The notes below the pieces were generated by a model. It saw nothing but the letters and a program-made list of their open reading frames with translations, ran no database searches and was not told where the DNA came from. Shown piece after piece: positions 10,248 to 21,939 of a stretch of 64,000 nucleotides of DNA; positions within the stretch are counted from its first letter, which is position 1, and every line of letters begins with the position of its first letter. The translations under genes were made by a program, and so were the position numbers. The stretch is from Aphanomyces cochlioides (Eukaryota > Oomycota > Saprolegniomycetes > Saprolegniales > Verrucalvaceae), in NCBI GenBank assembly GCA_019828595.1, contig JAHQRK010000006.1:1302001-1366000 (forward strand), in the 5' to 3' direction.

Positions 10248-11582
10248 ATTGTAAAATGAGAGTATGTGTCACTCGTGTCGTCGACAGATGGACAAACTGA
10301 TGTTGCTCTTTTGAATCTTAAAATTATTTTCTCGACACATATTCTCATTGGTCTCGGGTGATTTACACTGTACTAATAACAATATGCAATTCAATGTGCT
10401 TACGTCTCAAGCTCTACGATCGCTAGACGACGCACGTCTAGAAAGTCTTGCCACTCCAGCTTGATTGACGATCGTGTGATCGAGACGACGTACATCGTCG
10501 TCGGTGATGCGCACTCTCGAAAAAAATAGAGTGTCGTTTTTGTGATTACGATGATGTGACATTCTGCATAATAAGCTGTCAAAATAAATATTTGGTACTA
10601 TTAATAACAGTTGTTATTTTCAACATTAAATCCATTTTTGAGATTTTTCATTATTTTCGAAGTAATAAAATATCGGAAATGCTGACTGAACTATCATGAA
10701 TGGATGCATTGGATAATTTATTCAGAGACTAATTCCATATATATTGACTAGGATTAGTACTTCAGACGGATTAGTACGATTTGTCCAGAAGCGAGATTTC
10801 TCGTGATTGCCATCACAGAGTAAACAAAGAACCAGTAGTCAACACACTGATGACGATGAAATTTGCGACTCGAAATCTGTAGGAGAACTCAGCAGAAGAC
10901 AACGAGACTCACGAGTCTCATTGTTGATTACCCCAAGAGACGACTGGTCGATTTTGAAAGGATGAAAAGCTGGTTGGGTACAGGTGGGGAGACACTGTAA
11001 TTTGGGGTGCATTGCACGGGTTCATGACGCTACTTCGAACAGCACAAATACGACTTTCAAGTGTGTGGAACACCAAGAAAAATGACGAGCGTGATGAGTT
11101 GGTCTACAACTTGAGATTGAAAGAGAATATTGGTCCCAAGAAAATGGGTCGCAGCCACATTTTGAAAATCCGACGACAAATGTCTGGAAATTGAATCGAT
11201 CAGCACACTGACGCAATCATCTCTATCGCAAGCTGCGATCGATGCGGTAGCGTTCAACAAGGAGAAGTGGAAGGAAGCAATCACCGAGCAATTTTATCTC
11301 TGTCTCCAGCTAAACGGCACATTACACTTCAGGATCCCTGCACGCAAGGGAGGTTGGTGTTGTCCCCTTCGGCCTGCTACATTACCACTCTCATCTCTCG
11401 TCTGGTTTTGATTTGTTCCAACATAAAATTACCACTTGACTTCTGTTGAGATGCAATGTTCGCTCTCATTTTGAAGTGACTAGCTCGGCCACCGGGTAAA
11501 TGCATGGACGGGAGATGTATTTTGAAAAGCAAGGGCCCTCGAAATATGTACTTCAGACTAGCCTCATCATACATTATGCAGT
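10248..11582. other. intergenic, upstream region of the intact ABCG gene
   Basis: AT-rich (especially 10570-10760) with no supported gene. Imperfect short inverted repeats such as GACGACGTACATCGTCGTC lie near 10485-10503. The promoter of the minus-strand ABCG gene must lie in the first few hundred bases; I see no motif I can name. Short frames at 11012-11450 do not splice into anything recognisable. Confidence 0.4.
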
Positions 11583-14197
11583 TTATTTCTTCTGATGATT
11601 GACAAACGTAAGTGCCAAGTAGCAAAAGACTCGGATCAGCACAACGAAACCAATGACGATAGAAGTATTCACCTCTGCCTCGGCATACTTCATTTCGTAC
11701 ACGTACTCGATAAACTCTTTCATCGAGGCAGTTGTGTTTGTCTTGCCGCTACCTTGCCACACGAAAGGAAGGTCGTGGATGAGCCCACAACCCATGCCTT
11801 GACCATCACTGAAGCAGTCATGGCGGCCAAGCTGTACTTTTGAGGCGTGATATTATACAACCAACGATAGCCTGATGGAATCGACATGGCAGGGGGATTG
11901 AAACCCATGAAGAGAAAGAAAATCGAATTGGTTAAGATGCCAAGGAGTGCCGCCACTTCCACAGATGGGGCAAGATAGCACATAGGCTGGCCCATGTACA
12001 CATTGAAGAGGATCATCAAGCACACATTGAGGCCATAAAACACAGCATCACCGAAGGTACCCGTGAAACCAACAAAGGGATAAAATATGGCTGTGAACAA
12101 GAACCCATGGAAGACGACGTAAGGAAGCTCGACGACGGTCGCCCCAACGAAGTACCAAATGGAGCCATACGTTTGGGACGCACGTTCGCGGTAGTATGCT
12201 TCGCGGTCAGACTCAGTGAGTGAATGGCAAGACGCTGTTGAAGGAGATCGAGCTAAGAAACACAGCAGTCATGAAAATCATACCAGGTGCAGAAGTTGCC
12301 CCCGCATTAGTGTAAATGTTCAATTTGCAGAAAACCAGGCCAAAGAGCACCGACAAGAAGATCGTCACGACAAAGCGCGTCAAGTTGTACGCCAATACAT
12401 GCGCACAAAACGCTGAAGTAGCATACGGAATTGGGTCGTAGAGCTCGCTGCTGTCCTTTTGGCAAACTTCAACTCATGCGAGTCGGCAGAAGGACGAACG
12501 TATTTTTCAAGCCCCTCTTGGAGATATTTCCATTCAGGACTTTGGCCAAACACTTGGCTGAAATCAACATTGTTCGATTCGACGCCAGCACCAATGCACT
12601 CCAACATCCAAGAAGCAGGATTCGCACCCTCCGCCAGATTGGGTGACTCTGGAATACGTAATAAAGTTTGACAACTTCGGTCCCAAATCACCAAAATATA
12701 CTGCTTGAGCAACAGCAAACTGTCAAACATCTCAAACACTTCAGCCGATGGTTGATGGATCGTGCACACCACCGTGCGACCAGTCGATGCGATCTTGCGA
12801 ATGCCACTCATCACCAGCTTAGCCGATCGAGCGTCCAAACCGCTCGTAGGCTCATCCAAGAACAACACACTCGGAGCCGCTGCCAACTCCACACCAATCG
12901 TCAAACGCTTCATTTGCTCCACGGAACTGCCGCGGACAATCGTATCACCCAAGCTCGTGAGCTCCAACAAACTCAAACATTCTTCAACAAAAGCGAGTTT
13001 TGCCTCCGTCGACACTTCGCTTGGTTGACGCAACATGGCACTGAACGTCAAGGCTTCGCGGAAAGTCGCACTGTCGCTGTGGATATCCATTTGCTCGCAG
13101 TATCCCGTGCATCGTTGGAGAGCCAAATCGGTAGCAGGATAGCCGTTGAGAAGAATCTCGCCAGTGATTTTGCCTGCTTTCTTGCGTCCAGCAATCACAT
13201 CCATGAGTGTCGTCTTGCCGGCACCAGTCGATCCCATCAAAGCTGTGATCGTTCCTGGCAATGCATACCCACTGACACCATTGAGCAACTGGAATTCTGG
13301 CTCGCCCTTCTTTGGGTTGGGAACGGCATATCCCAAGTTTCGAAACGCGAGCGTGACTGGGACAACTGAAGAATGCAAGTTGTTGGACGCCTGTGTGTTC
13401 AATTCGCCAGACACTTTTGGCGTCGCTGGGACCTTCTTGAAATCCATAGTGTCCACATTCACACCAGAGTCCTTTTCAGTTGATGCGCTGGAATGATTAT
13501 CGCTGTCGTGGCGTTGGTATTCCAAGAGGAGAAACGCAATGAATGTAAAGACGAGATAGCTGCCAGCCATGAAATTGAACGCATATCTAATCCACTTGGT
13601 ATTCGTTCTTAAATCAAAAGTCTTCAACATCGCATCGCCCATCGTTTTGTTGTAAATTTCTCTGCACGGAACTCCTTCGTAGACATCAACTTGAGACACA
13701 GAGGCGGAGTATTGGTTGATGGCTAGCCCTCGCATGATCCACGCGACAGGATTGATCCAGAAGAGCCAAACGAAGTAGTCTGGCATATCTCGCTCGACAA
13801 TTATAAAACCTGCAAACAAGATGAATGTCATCACGGATAAGATCGCCAGTGGCTGCGCAACGTTTAGATTGGAAGATTCGCATCCAGCGACAAAAAACCA
13901 AGCCGAGAAGACGAAGCTGACGAGGAAGAGCACAAGCATGAAAGTCAAATAGGCCATTGCATCATTCACGAAACCAGCCAGCCAGTACATGATGTTTGCA
14001 AATAGTAGAGTCTCGACCAAGGCAAACGGAATATGGGACAACGAATGGGCAACCACGTAGCTGAGCGTGCTGAAGAAGTTGGCATCGCGTTGCTTGTAGA
14101 AGATCCTGCGATTCTCGAAGACGATTAGAAGTTTCGGGACTTGGGATGTAATGAAGAACAAAAGAGACTGGAAAATGACACCCATGACGACTTGGAG
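11583..14197 (-). pseudogene. 5'-truncated ABCG (PDR) pseudogene
   Basis: Homology to the intact copy begins abruptly at about 14197 with QVVMGVIFQSLLFF in the middle of TMD1, so NBD1 and the first helices are gone. The 601-residue frame 14185-12380 covers the rest of TMD1, the linker and NBD2 (GSTGAGKTT, VLFLDEPTSGLDA). After FMRMYWRT the frame is lost; TMD2 continues in pieces at 12395-12213, 12100-11720 and 11795-11583, ending in the usual SFVNHQKK-like tail. A further internal deletion falls after LLLLK near 12705. NBD2 is nearly identical at DNA level to the intact copy while the linker is not, which points to gene conversion. Without NBD1 it cannot be a working full-size pump. Confidence 0.85.
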
Positions 14198-14558
14198 TCC
14201 TCAGTCATATGCATGTCGATAGTCACTTTTCACTTCATTGGAACAATAATGTACGGAAGATTTCGTCTCGAGTGTGTTGAATGCTAGATTTCTCTCAATG
14301 CTCATTAGAGCAACCGGTGCAGTTTGCTATATTGGCTTGCCAAAGCTAAATTTGGCAATCGAAGCAAGTTATGGCAAACCTGTGCCTTGGTTTCAGTTTG
14401 CCAAATGCCATAGCTATTTGCCAAATCTGGTCGGATTACTATTTCTCCAGCCAAATTTAGCTGGAGAAATAGCAACGAAACTTCGCTTTTCGAAGTATTT
14501 CAGATAGCTTCGAGTCGTTTCGAGATACCCACCACTTTGTGTTGAGCTCGCAAGGGTC
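14198..14558. other. non-coding stretch with a 13-bp hairpin
   Basis: Between the truncated ABCG copy and the Harbinger-like fragment. A perfect hairpin CTATTTCTCCAGC / GCTGGAGAAATAG occupies 14439-14451 and 14460-14472 with an 8-nt loop. Repeated TTTGCCAAAT-type words surround it. It may be part of a worn transposable element. No gene is visible. Confidence 0.4.
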
Positions 14559-14889
14559 ATGTCGACGTCCCGGCGGGGTCCAAACTACTCTGTTGAAGAA
14601 GACGTTGCGTTGTGTCAGTCATGGGTACAGGTCAGTACTGACAGCGCAACTGGAATATACCAGTCGAATGAAGCATTCTACAAACGGGTAAAAGATTGTT
14701 TTGGAGACTCGAGTGGCGACCTTCAGGGTCTCGTCGTTTTCTTGCCGATCTGCGTTGTGTTTTGTTCTTTGTATGCATGCTTCGTCTAAGTTGATTGAAT
14801 CCGTTTATTGCGGAAAAGAAGCGTTCTTCGTCGTCGTCGTACTCGTCCATGAGGATGGAGAAGTGATCTTGAATGTTGGCATGATCCAT
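14559..14889. pseudogene. internally deleted Harbinger-like element: two convergent truncated ORFs
   Basis: On the plus strand, 14559 to about 14715 encodes the start of a Myb/SANT-like protein (RRGPNYSVEEDVALCQSWV ... NEAFYKRVKDCF), the type that accompanies PIF/Harbinger transposases. On the minus strand, 14889 to about 14720 reads an acidic-then-basic N-terminus (MDEYDDDEERFF ... KRRDPEG), as seen at the start of Harbinger-like transposases. The two frames run toward each other and both lose sense at about 14715, so most of the element has probably been deleted. Terminal repeats were not found. The minus-strand call is the weaker half. Confidence 0.4.
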
Positions 14890-15193
14890 TGCTCTTGATT
14901 TCCACTCTTGTCTATTTTCAAATGAACATGTGGTGCATGTGTCGTTACCAACGATTTGGCCATTATGCAGCTATTTTGTGGAAAGTGATCCCCAATCTCT
15001 TCCTCAATTAGAGGTCACTGGACAAGAGTGCTCGTTCTTCCACTTTCTTTAGTATAGTTTTAGCTATGCATTGTCAGATTCCATGTAGGTACGACGACTA
15101 GATTAGAACACCCTTTCAAAGCATTCGCTGGTATTCCTTTGTTGTATCATCGTGAGAAGGCCAACTCAAGGTACAGTAATCGATCTTGAAAAG
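14890..15193. other. gap between the Harbinger-like fragment and the mariner element
   Basis: About 300 bases without a gene or repeat that I can identify. It may contain the worn right end of the Harbinger-like element. Confidence 0.35.
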
Positions 15194-15902
15194 TACTACT
15201 CCGTCCGGCATCAATTGTCCACTTTGACTTTGGGATGTCCGCAAAAATCAGAGAAATTTTTTATGAAGCTATGATTGGTTCTAAATGATTGCCTTTACAA
15301 AGGAGATTGGATTGCGCAAAGAATTTCGAAGATTTATGTCGAATTGGATGAGATATCCATGTTCAAGAAGTTGACTTGATAAATGTATGCAATTAATAAC
15401 CACTGGACCCCCGACCTCAAACACAGTTCAGCCTGAGATCGCCTTGTGCATAGCCTTGTCTTAGCCGAAATCAGCAAGACTACATACAAACACACGTACA
15501 TGATGTATACATCGCATCATGGTGGCGGCATCGACCCAAGTTTTGATGTGGCATCTCTGTGAATACCAAGAGGTGTTGTCACAGGCAAACGTCGACACGA
15601 CTTTGAGTAATCTACAGAGTTTTCAAACGCATAGTTAGGCAAAATAGATGGTTTTGAGCAAAGTACTCATGCTTCAGACAGAGAGTCGAGAGGATAGACC
15701 TGTCGACCCGTGATATGATCGTGTTCACTCTGACGCCGATCCGTCGTCCTGTGAGCACACCACTTTCATCACAAATAGGACTCAAATATCTACCAATTAG
15801 ATCAAACAGAGTTGATTTTCATCCAATCAAATCTATAGTGGACAAGTTAACCCGGACAAGTCGATTTTCCAAAGTGGACAATTGAAGCCGGACGGAGTAG
15901 TA
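15194..15902. mobile_element. Stowaway/mariner-like non-autonomous element, 709 bp
   Basis: The left end reads TACTACTCCGTCCGGCATCA and the right end is its complement with few mismatches, giving terminal inverted repeats of about 34 bp. Both ends start with TA, the target of Tc1/mariner transposases, and CTCCGTCC recalls plant Stowaway ends. A second, shorter set of GTGGACAAG-type words lies just inside the right end. No transposase frame is present, so it depends on another copy. It lies upstream of the site where the third ABCG gene begins. Confidence 0.7.
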
Positions 15903-16281
15903 ATCCTCACTACGTAAAAATTCAAAATATGGTGTTTTACGTGGCTCACCATCTCCGAGACTATATCATAAATTTGAAATTCATTTACAAAAACCAAGTA
16001 TTTCAAGAATTTCACAGTGTAAAGGACAATATAGCTTAAGATAGTGCAGCCATTGCGCCTCACCATTTCAAGGCCAAATCAAGCTCGAACAAGCCATCTG
16101 GTCATGGAAACCTGCAATTTCATCCAGTGCCAAACATATTTTCTGTTTGAAGTTGCACGGTATTCAGTATTTGTATGGCCCTGAATCGACTTCTTCAACC
16201 TTTTCGATTCATCAATATTTATGGCTGTAATTCCTACAGCAGCAAGTCATTGGTTTCCATTTTTTGCTCCGTCTTGGCAAC
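15903..16281 (+). promoter_or_regulatory. original upstream region of the third ABCG gene
   Basis: The gypsy element is inserted at the ABCG start codon, so the bases left of the first LTR should be the former promoter and 5' leader of that gene. The last bases before the duplication read GTCTTGGCAAC and would have run straight into ATGGCCCACC. The stretch is now 6.25 kb away from its coding part. Promoter content is inferred from position only. Confidence 0.5.
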
Positions 16282-16286
16282 ATGGC
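16282..16286. repeat. left target-site duplication ATGGC
   Basis: Identical to 22537-22541 on the other side of the element. Five-base duplications are usual for Ty3/gypsy integrases. The right copy is the ATG and next two bases of the ABCG reading frame. Confidence 0.85.
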
Positions 16287-16588
16287 TGTGCTGTTTCCCT
16301 GAAACCACCGCGTTTCATCAACTCAAACACACAGATAGGGGAGTGCCGCCTCCCGTGAATATGCACTTGATTGACTTGCGCAGTAGCTAGCAAAACACAG
16401 ACTGAGACTAAGATCTAAATCTCATCTTCTCCTCCTTGACTTGTTGAACTCTTGATTGTCTTCGCACCGACGGTACGGATCTTGAAGTGGCTTCAACGTG
16501 CAATTCACTGGCGGCAGACACTCGGCTGTTCAAAGAACAAGCCTGTGACGTGGCGGAGCATGGCTTAACCACGCCACCGCACACATCA
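16287..16588 (-). repeat. left LTR, 302 bp (3' LTR in element orientation)
   Basis: Starts TGTGCTGTTT and ends CACACATCA. Matches 22193-22536 with three substitutions and lacks a 42-nt block that the other LTR has after GTACGG. Because the element reads leftward, this is functionally the downstream LTR. Confidence 0.9.
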
Positions 16589-16636
16589 CACACCCAAGCC
16601 ATGCTCCGCAAGGAAACATGCTTGGTTGAAACCATG

Positions 16637-16706
16637 AGCTACTTCGTCATCGCAGCCTCAAGGTCTTCTCGCGCTTTCTTAGATTTGATCGTCTTCGCGT
16701 ACGTAC
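16637..16706 (-). pseudogene. C-terminal tail of Pol left in place outside the inversion
   Basis: The minus strand reads AKTIKSKKAREDLEAAMTK and a stop, right next to the left LTR. This basic tail fits the end of a gypsy Pol protein. It is in the orientation expected of the original element, whereas the integrase that should precede it lies in the opposite orientation and ends at about 19565. The inversion breakpoint therefore falls near 16707. Confidence 0.55.
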
Positions 16707-16708
16707 GG

Positions 16709-19636
16709 CTTCCCACAAGAGCTGGCTGCGCATATATGGAAAGTGCTGATCGAATACGACATCTGGAGAATCAAGTTCAATGGGTCAGATCCCCCTGCGA
16801 AGGTCAAGCCATTGCGGGGGTGTCAAAGCCGGATGTGTTCCATACCGATGCAAAGGAAGGAAGAACAATCCGCTGGAAGAAAGATTTTTGCAGCTATTTA
16901 CTCAAGCGTTGTTGGACGCTGGAGTCATCAAGCGCAACCAGCAGTCAGCGTGGTGCAGTCCGGTCAACCCAGTCATGAAGCCTGAAGGACGGAAGTCACT
17001 GAAGACGGCGGACAAATGGACTGACGATGATGTATTGAAACATTTTAGGCTGACGAACGACTATCGATTGGTCAACAGCAAGACAGAGCCGAAAGCGGGC
17101 ACAATGCCGTTTCAAGCGACAATTACGCAACATCTCAAGGGAATGCAAGCGATGGGAGTGTTTGATCTACCCAAGTGCTTCTGGCAGTTTCCGCTACACG
17201 AAGACAGTTGCTACATGCTCTCATTCATGCTGAACGGATACGTCTACACACCTGATCGCGTCATGCAAGGCCACGGCGACTCAGCTTTATACGTGCAAGC
17301 GACGAGCGAGGAGTGCTACGCTCCTCTGCTGTTGAAGCACCTGCTTGTTTGGATTGACGACATCCTAGTGTTTGCCAAGAACGCAGAAGAGTATCTCGAA
17401 ACACTGCGCAAGTTCTTTGAATTAGTGGATCGTAATGGTTTCAAGCTATCGCCGTCGAAGACCGTGCTATTCACGAAGGAAGTCAAGTCGTGGGGGCGAA
17501 TACTTAGCGGTGAAGGAGTCAAGCAAGACCCGGAACGAATCGAACAACTTTGCGCGATTCCATACCCCACGAACGCTGGCGACCTGCAACAATTTGTGTG
17601 CGCCGCGAACTGGATCCGCGATTCGATTACGGAATATGCGATGACGGTGGAACCATTACAACAAGCGCTGAACAATGCTCTTGAAAGCAAAGCGAAGAAG
17701 AAGCGAATCGCCTCGGGCATCAAGATCGAGCTCACTGAAGGTGAAAAAGCTGCATTCGATGCTGTGAAGTCCAAGATGCGGGCGGCGGTGGACTTGTCGC
17801 ACCCACGTGCTGACGCCACGCTGTGCCTGTTCGCGGATGCCAGCGATCGAGGATGGTCTATTATCGTTACGCAGGTTGACAAGATCGACGAAGAGAAGGC
17901 GATACACGAACATCAGCATGAAATGCTCGTTTGCCAATCTGGAATGTTTACTGGAGCGCAGAAGTCGTGGTCAGTGATCGAGAAGGAAGCGTACCCTATC
18001 GCGCGTGCATGCGAGAAACTCAACTATCTACTCATGCGTCCCGACGGCTTTAGGATGTACTGCGATCACAAGAACCTCATCCACATTTTTGCTCCCGGCA
18101 AGGAATGGCCTGAACACACGCGAGGCAAGCTCATGCGTTGGGCTGGAATCATTGGCGGCTATCGTTATACAATCGAGCACATCGACGGCATCCACAACTT
18201 ATGGGCAGACATGATGAGTCGATGGGGTCAGCCGGCTATAGGCAAGGCGACCAAGAAGGTCATGGCGGCTAGATGGACGAAGAAACGGAAGAACAAGAGT
18301 CCAAGACCAGCGCCGAAGCGAAATGTTTTGCGACCGCTCGATGACGAAAAGTTTGTTTGGCCATGTATTGAAGACATTATCCAAGCTCAAGCGCTACATG
18401 CAGTTGCAAGACCGACGCGTGCGCTACGGACCTCTGACGACCAACCATGGGTTGTCGAGGGGCGAATTTGGATCCCAGCAGCAGCCGAAGAATTGATTCA
18501 ACGCATTTTAGTTGTGGCACACTGCGGAAGCATGGGTCATCGAGGACAAGCCGTGCAGGTCAACCATCTCAAGCGATTATTTTGGATCGAGCGACTGCAA
18601 GACCTGGCTGGAAAGTTTATCGCTGGATGCCTTCTATGTTCTCATGTGAAAGGGGGGAGAGTGGTGCACATACCGTATGCACCGATTTGGCACGCGAAGC
18701 GAAGAAACGAAGGACGACATTTTGATTATCTCTTTATGGGAAACTCTTTAGGTGGAACGAAGTACGTGTTAGTGCTCAAGGACGACTTGACACACTTTTG
18801 CGAACTCGTTGCATGCGATGCGCCTACAAGTCAAGTGTGCGTTGATGCGATTGTGAACTGGACGAAGCGATTCGGAATGCCAAGAGTGTGGATCAGCGAT
18901 CAAGGAACCCATTTCAAGAACGTGGCTGTGAAAGCACTGGCCCACAAGTTCAAGGTTCATCATGATTTCACTCTAGCGTATTGTCCCTGGCGCAACGGAA
19001 CAGTCGAGCGAATGAACCGCGACATACTACAAGTCATGCGAGTGATGCTGCGTGAATTCCGTTTGGCCGACCATCAATGGGACTACTCTACTGCCGGTGG
19101 TGCAAGCGAATCTCAATCAGACGCCAGTGCCATCCCTCGCAAACAAGTCGCATATGGAGCTTTTCACAGGATTGGAACCCACTACACCCCTGGATGTGAT
19201 TGTACTAGGTCTCGATGAAGGACTTCGTGACGTCGAGCTATCCAGCGTCGATGTCCGAAGCAGTCTTGAAGAACTGCGACTGAGTCTACAAGCGATGCAC
19301 AAGCAAGTCCTCCAGAAGAACGAAACACGTGCACAGAAAGCAACGGCTGCGACTGCGAACGCTGAAGCCTGCAATGTGTACGAAGGAGATTACGTGCTAT
19401 GGTCAAGAGTAGACGAGAATCATCATCCGAAGCTTCTCGTGACATGGCTTGGACCCTATCGAGTGACAGAAGTTGGCGAGTACTCAGTCGAAATCGAACA
19501 TCTACTCACGAAGGAGCGACGTCAAGCCCATCTGTCAAGGATCAAGCTGTATGCTGAAGAAAGCTTCCCCACCATCTCCTGTAGAGCTTCTTCAAGCTTG
19601 TCCTTGGCCGCGGGTAATCGCAACTGCATCGAATAG
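16709..19636 (+). pseudogene. gypsy Pol block: reverse transcriptase, RNase H, integrase (inverted, frameshifted)
   Basis: The block opens with ELAAHIWKVLIEYDIW in one frame and shifts near 16815 at a G run. It continues as the 812-residue frame 16780-19218, then shifts near 19085 to the frame ending at 19636. RT motifs are FDLPKCFWQFPLHE and VWIDDILVF (active-site DD). RNase H starts at LFADASDRGW. Integrase has the HCGSMGHRG ... CLLCSHV zinc finger, a DQGTHF Asp and TVERMNR with the Glu, then a GPY/F-type C-terminus (WLGPYRV). True Pol coding ends about 19565; the remainder reads antisense through the protease-RT spacer. Two frameshifts make it defective. Confidence 0.87.
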
Positions 19637-20841
19637 ACTCGCACGTTCTTGACTCGTCTGTTTCTTGTTCGAGACACTCGCGTATCGCCATCTTGACTAC
19701 ATAGGTCCGACTCGCGCATACCGGCGTCATCAAACATCCACCGAGACACACGACTACCGCCGTCATGACTGCTTTGGCCCGACTTGCGCGTATCGACGTC
19801 ATCAGTCTTCGAGCAAGACATACGACTACCGACGTCATGACCTCGAGGGCCAGACACTCGCGTATCGACGTCATCACTCGGCGCACGAGACAATCGTATA
19901 CCGACGTCATGACCACTAGGGTCAGACATACGCGTATCGTCGTCATCGTGTTCTTCTCTTCGAGTCGCTCTCCACCTGCGGTCTTCCTCTTCTTCGACAT
20001 CGCTGGTCGACTTCCGCGCATATACTATGCCGGCGTCAGACTCAGCACCCAGATCGTCGCCGTCCGCTTCACGCTGCTGAATCGCGACTTGCTCCAACCA
20101 CCGATCAATATCGAGCCCGATCGATTTGAGTGTGTCGTGGGAAGCTAGGAATTCGTCGCCTTCTTCAACAATGTAGCACACTCGTCTTCCAGGGATCTTG
20201 ACCATTCCCGCTGCTGTTTGCAAACTGAGTCTCAGTTCGACGTAGGACTTCATTTCAAATTGCATGTCGTTGCATCCTGTTGCACTGATAGGTTCAGCCA
20301 GCGTCACGATCTTCACGCTTGGTCGCTCCTTGATGAGTGCATCCACCATTCGTCTTGGAATAATGTTCTGGTCGGCGCCGGTATCTGGACAGTAGGGCAC
20401 TTCAAGCGCGTCGTTCAGCACGATCCATCGCTCATCTTCCTCTGTTTCGTTCGTCGCAGCGGCTCTTGCCTTTAGCCAAGCACGCTGGACCTTCGGCTTC
20501 TTCTTGTTGTTCCACTTGAATCGCTTTATCGCATTCTTTCCTTTGTGGTACCCTTTGACTTGTGAGTTCGGACTGTTTCCCGGGCACTCGTTCGACTTGT
20601 GTCCTGGCTTCTGACATGCATAGCAGACTATATTGCCTTCGCGATATCCAGGCTTGTCTGTCCTCGCTTGCGTGTCCTTGGGTCCGTACTTGTCGTTCCT
20701 AAAGGGTGAGTTCGAGTTGCCTGACCCGTAGCCACCAGCGGGGCCACGGCGACCAGGACTTGCCGAATTTCGATTGTAGCGCGTGTTCTCCCAGACTCTT
20801 CGTCGTTCTTCTGCGCGCTGCTTGCGTTCTTCATGGTCGCA
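19570..20841 (-). pseudogene. gypsy nucleocapsid and aspartic protease block
   Basis: Within an open frame of 455 residues on the minus strand. A zinc knuckle CYACQKPGHKSNEC lies near residue 90 and the protease active site PDTGADQNIIPRRMV near residue 169. A long hydrophilic spacer with tandem repeats follows, then a helical segment (KLEEALQEMVGK) that would lead into the RT. The frame continues past both ends only as antisense of the neighbouring inverted blocks. Its orientation agrees with the Gag N-terminus and Pol tail, so this block has not been flipped. Confidence 0.8.
19660..19960 (-). repeat. degenerate tandem repeat, about 36-39 nt period, in the protease-RT spacer
   Basis: On the minus strand units of 12-13 residues of the type DDVDTRVSGPRGH follow each other seven or eight times, with Arg, Ser and Asp-Val kept. 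The DNA shows GACGTCAT words at the same spacing. It probably forms a flexible linker and could expand or contract by slippage. Confidence 0.6.
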
Positions 20842-21938
20842 AGATAGTTCAACGGACAGTTCAGACGGCGAAGTCAAGGACATGAGCAATGTCTACATTT
20901 CCGAAGACGAAGATGATGACCGCGACCTGGACGAGAAGACGCGGAAGCTCCTCGAAATGCGGGAACAGAATCGGATCAATCGAGACCGACGTGAACGCCG
21001 CAAGATCGAGAAATATGGACCGAATTTCGGTCGCGCAGAGTCAGATTCCTCCGTCACATCCCTCAGCGGCGAAGACACCGATGAATACAACCAGCGTAAG
21101 TATCAGAAAGCGCAAGCGAAGAAGGCGGAACAAAAGCGCAACAACAAAGAAATCATGCGGCGCAATCATCGAATGTATTCAACCGTGGTTGCTACAGATA
21201 TCAAGCACCCGCGGATCACGAACTTTGATCGCAAGTTCCTAGTCGAGTGGAAGAAGAAGCGCCTAGAGTACGAACGTTTGCTCAGAGACAAGTGCCGACA
21301 TGCGGGCAATGCGAAGAGCCAAATGGTCGGATACATCGAGTCAAGCGATCCAAGTCTGTTGCGCGCCATGTGTGAAACAATTTGGTTCGAACCCGACATC
21401 ACGGAACAGCGATTGCGAGAAAGAATCGAGGAGATTCTGAACACACCGTCTCATTCATTTGGAATTGCTGAAGCTGACCTAGAAGATTACTGCCACGATC
21501 TGCGCATGCCGGCTACAGGCTCGGTTGCCAGTCGTCTAGGCCTATTCATGATGCAAGTCAACGATGTCATTGACAGATACGCATTGAAGGAAGACCTCGA
21601 AGTGAAGGGAAGTCTGAAGATGTTACTGAAAGCAGTGGTCTACCGCATCGACCCACCTGGACTGTCAAATCTAGTGCGAGACCAGATCAAACGCCACGAT
21701 CGTCGAATTTGCCAAAGTTGTGCGCGAACAAATGGACCGCATCGAAGCGTCGGACCGACTGGCGCAACAACAAGGCCTGGTCAGCAAGAAGCGAAGCCCG
21801 TCGATAGGGTGGACCAACAGCGATGTCAATCGACGACGAGGAACGCCAGTCAAAATGCATTTCGACAAGGTCACGGGCTGGGGTAACGAAAAGGGAGTCG
21901 TTGGAGCCGGAAGCGAGTATGGTGAAGAGCAAGCGTAT
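20842..21938 (+). pseudogene. gypsy Gag capsid block (inverted)
   Basis: From about 20842 the plus strand reads SSTDSSDGEVKDMSNVYISE, then a long basic, helical, Gag-like region. A capsid-like section follows (RITNFDRKFLVEWKKKRLEY; SHSFGIAEADLEDYC) to about 21690. A one-base frameshift near 21695 moves it into a frame reading VEFAKVVREQMDRIEASDRL, which goes on to about 21935. It lacks a start codon of its own; its beginning fits onto the acidic Gag N-terminus at 22142-21940 and its end onto the zinc-knuckle block at 20841. The block is therefore flipped relative to its neighbours. Confidence 0.7.
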
Positions 21939-21939
21939 G

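Noticed and set aside
19660..19960. A CRISPR array suggested by spaced GACGTCAT words
   Set aside because: The units are a degenerate in-frame protein repeat within a retrotransposon, without constant repeats and unique spacers, in a eukaryotic genome.
19522..20889. Taking the 455-residue minus frame as one intact protein
   Set aside because: Its ends are antisense to the inverted capsid and integrase blocks; only about 20841-19570 is genuine nucleocapsid/protease sequence.
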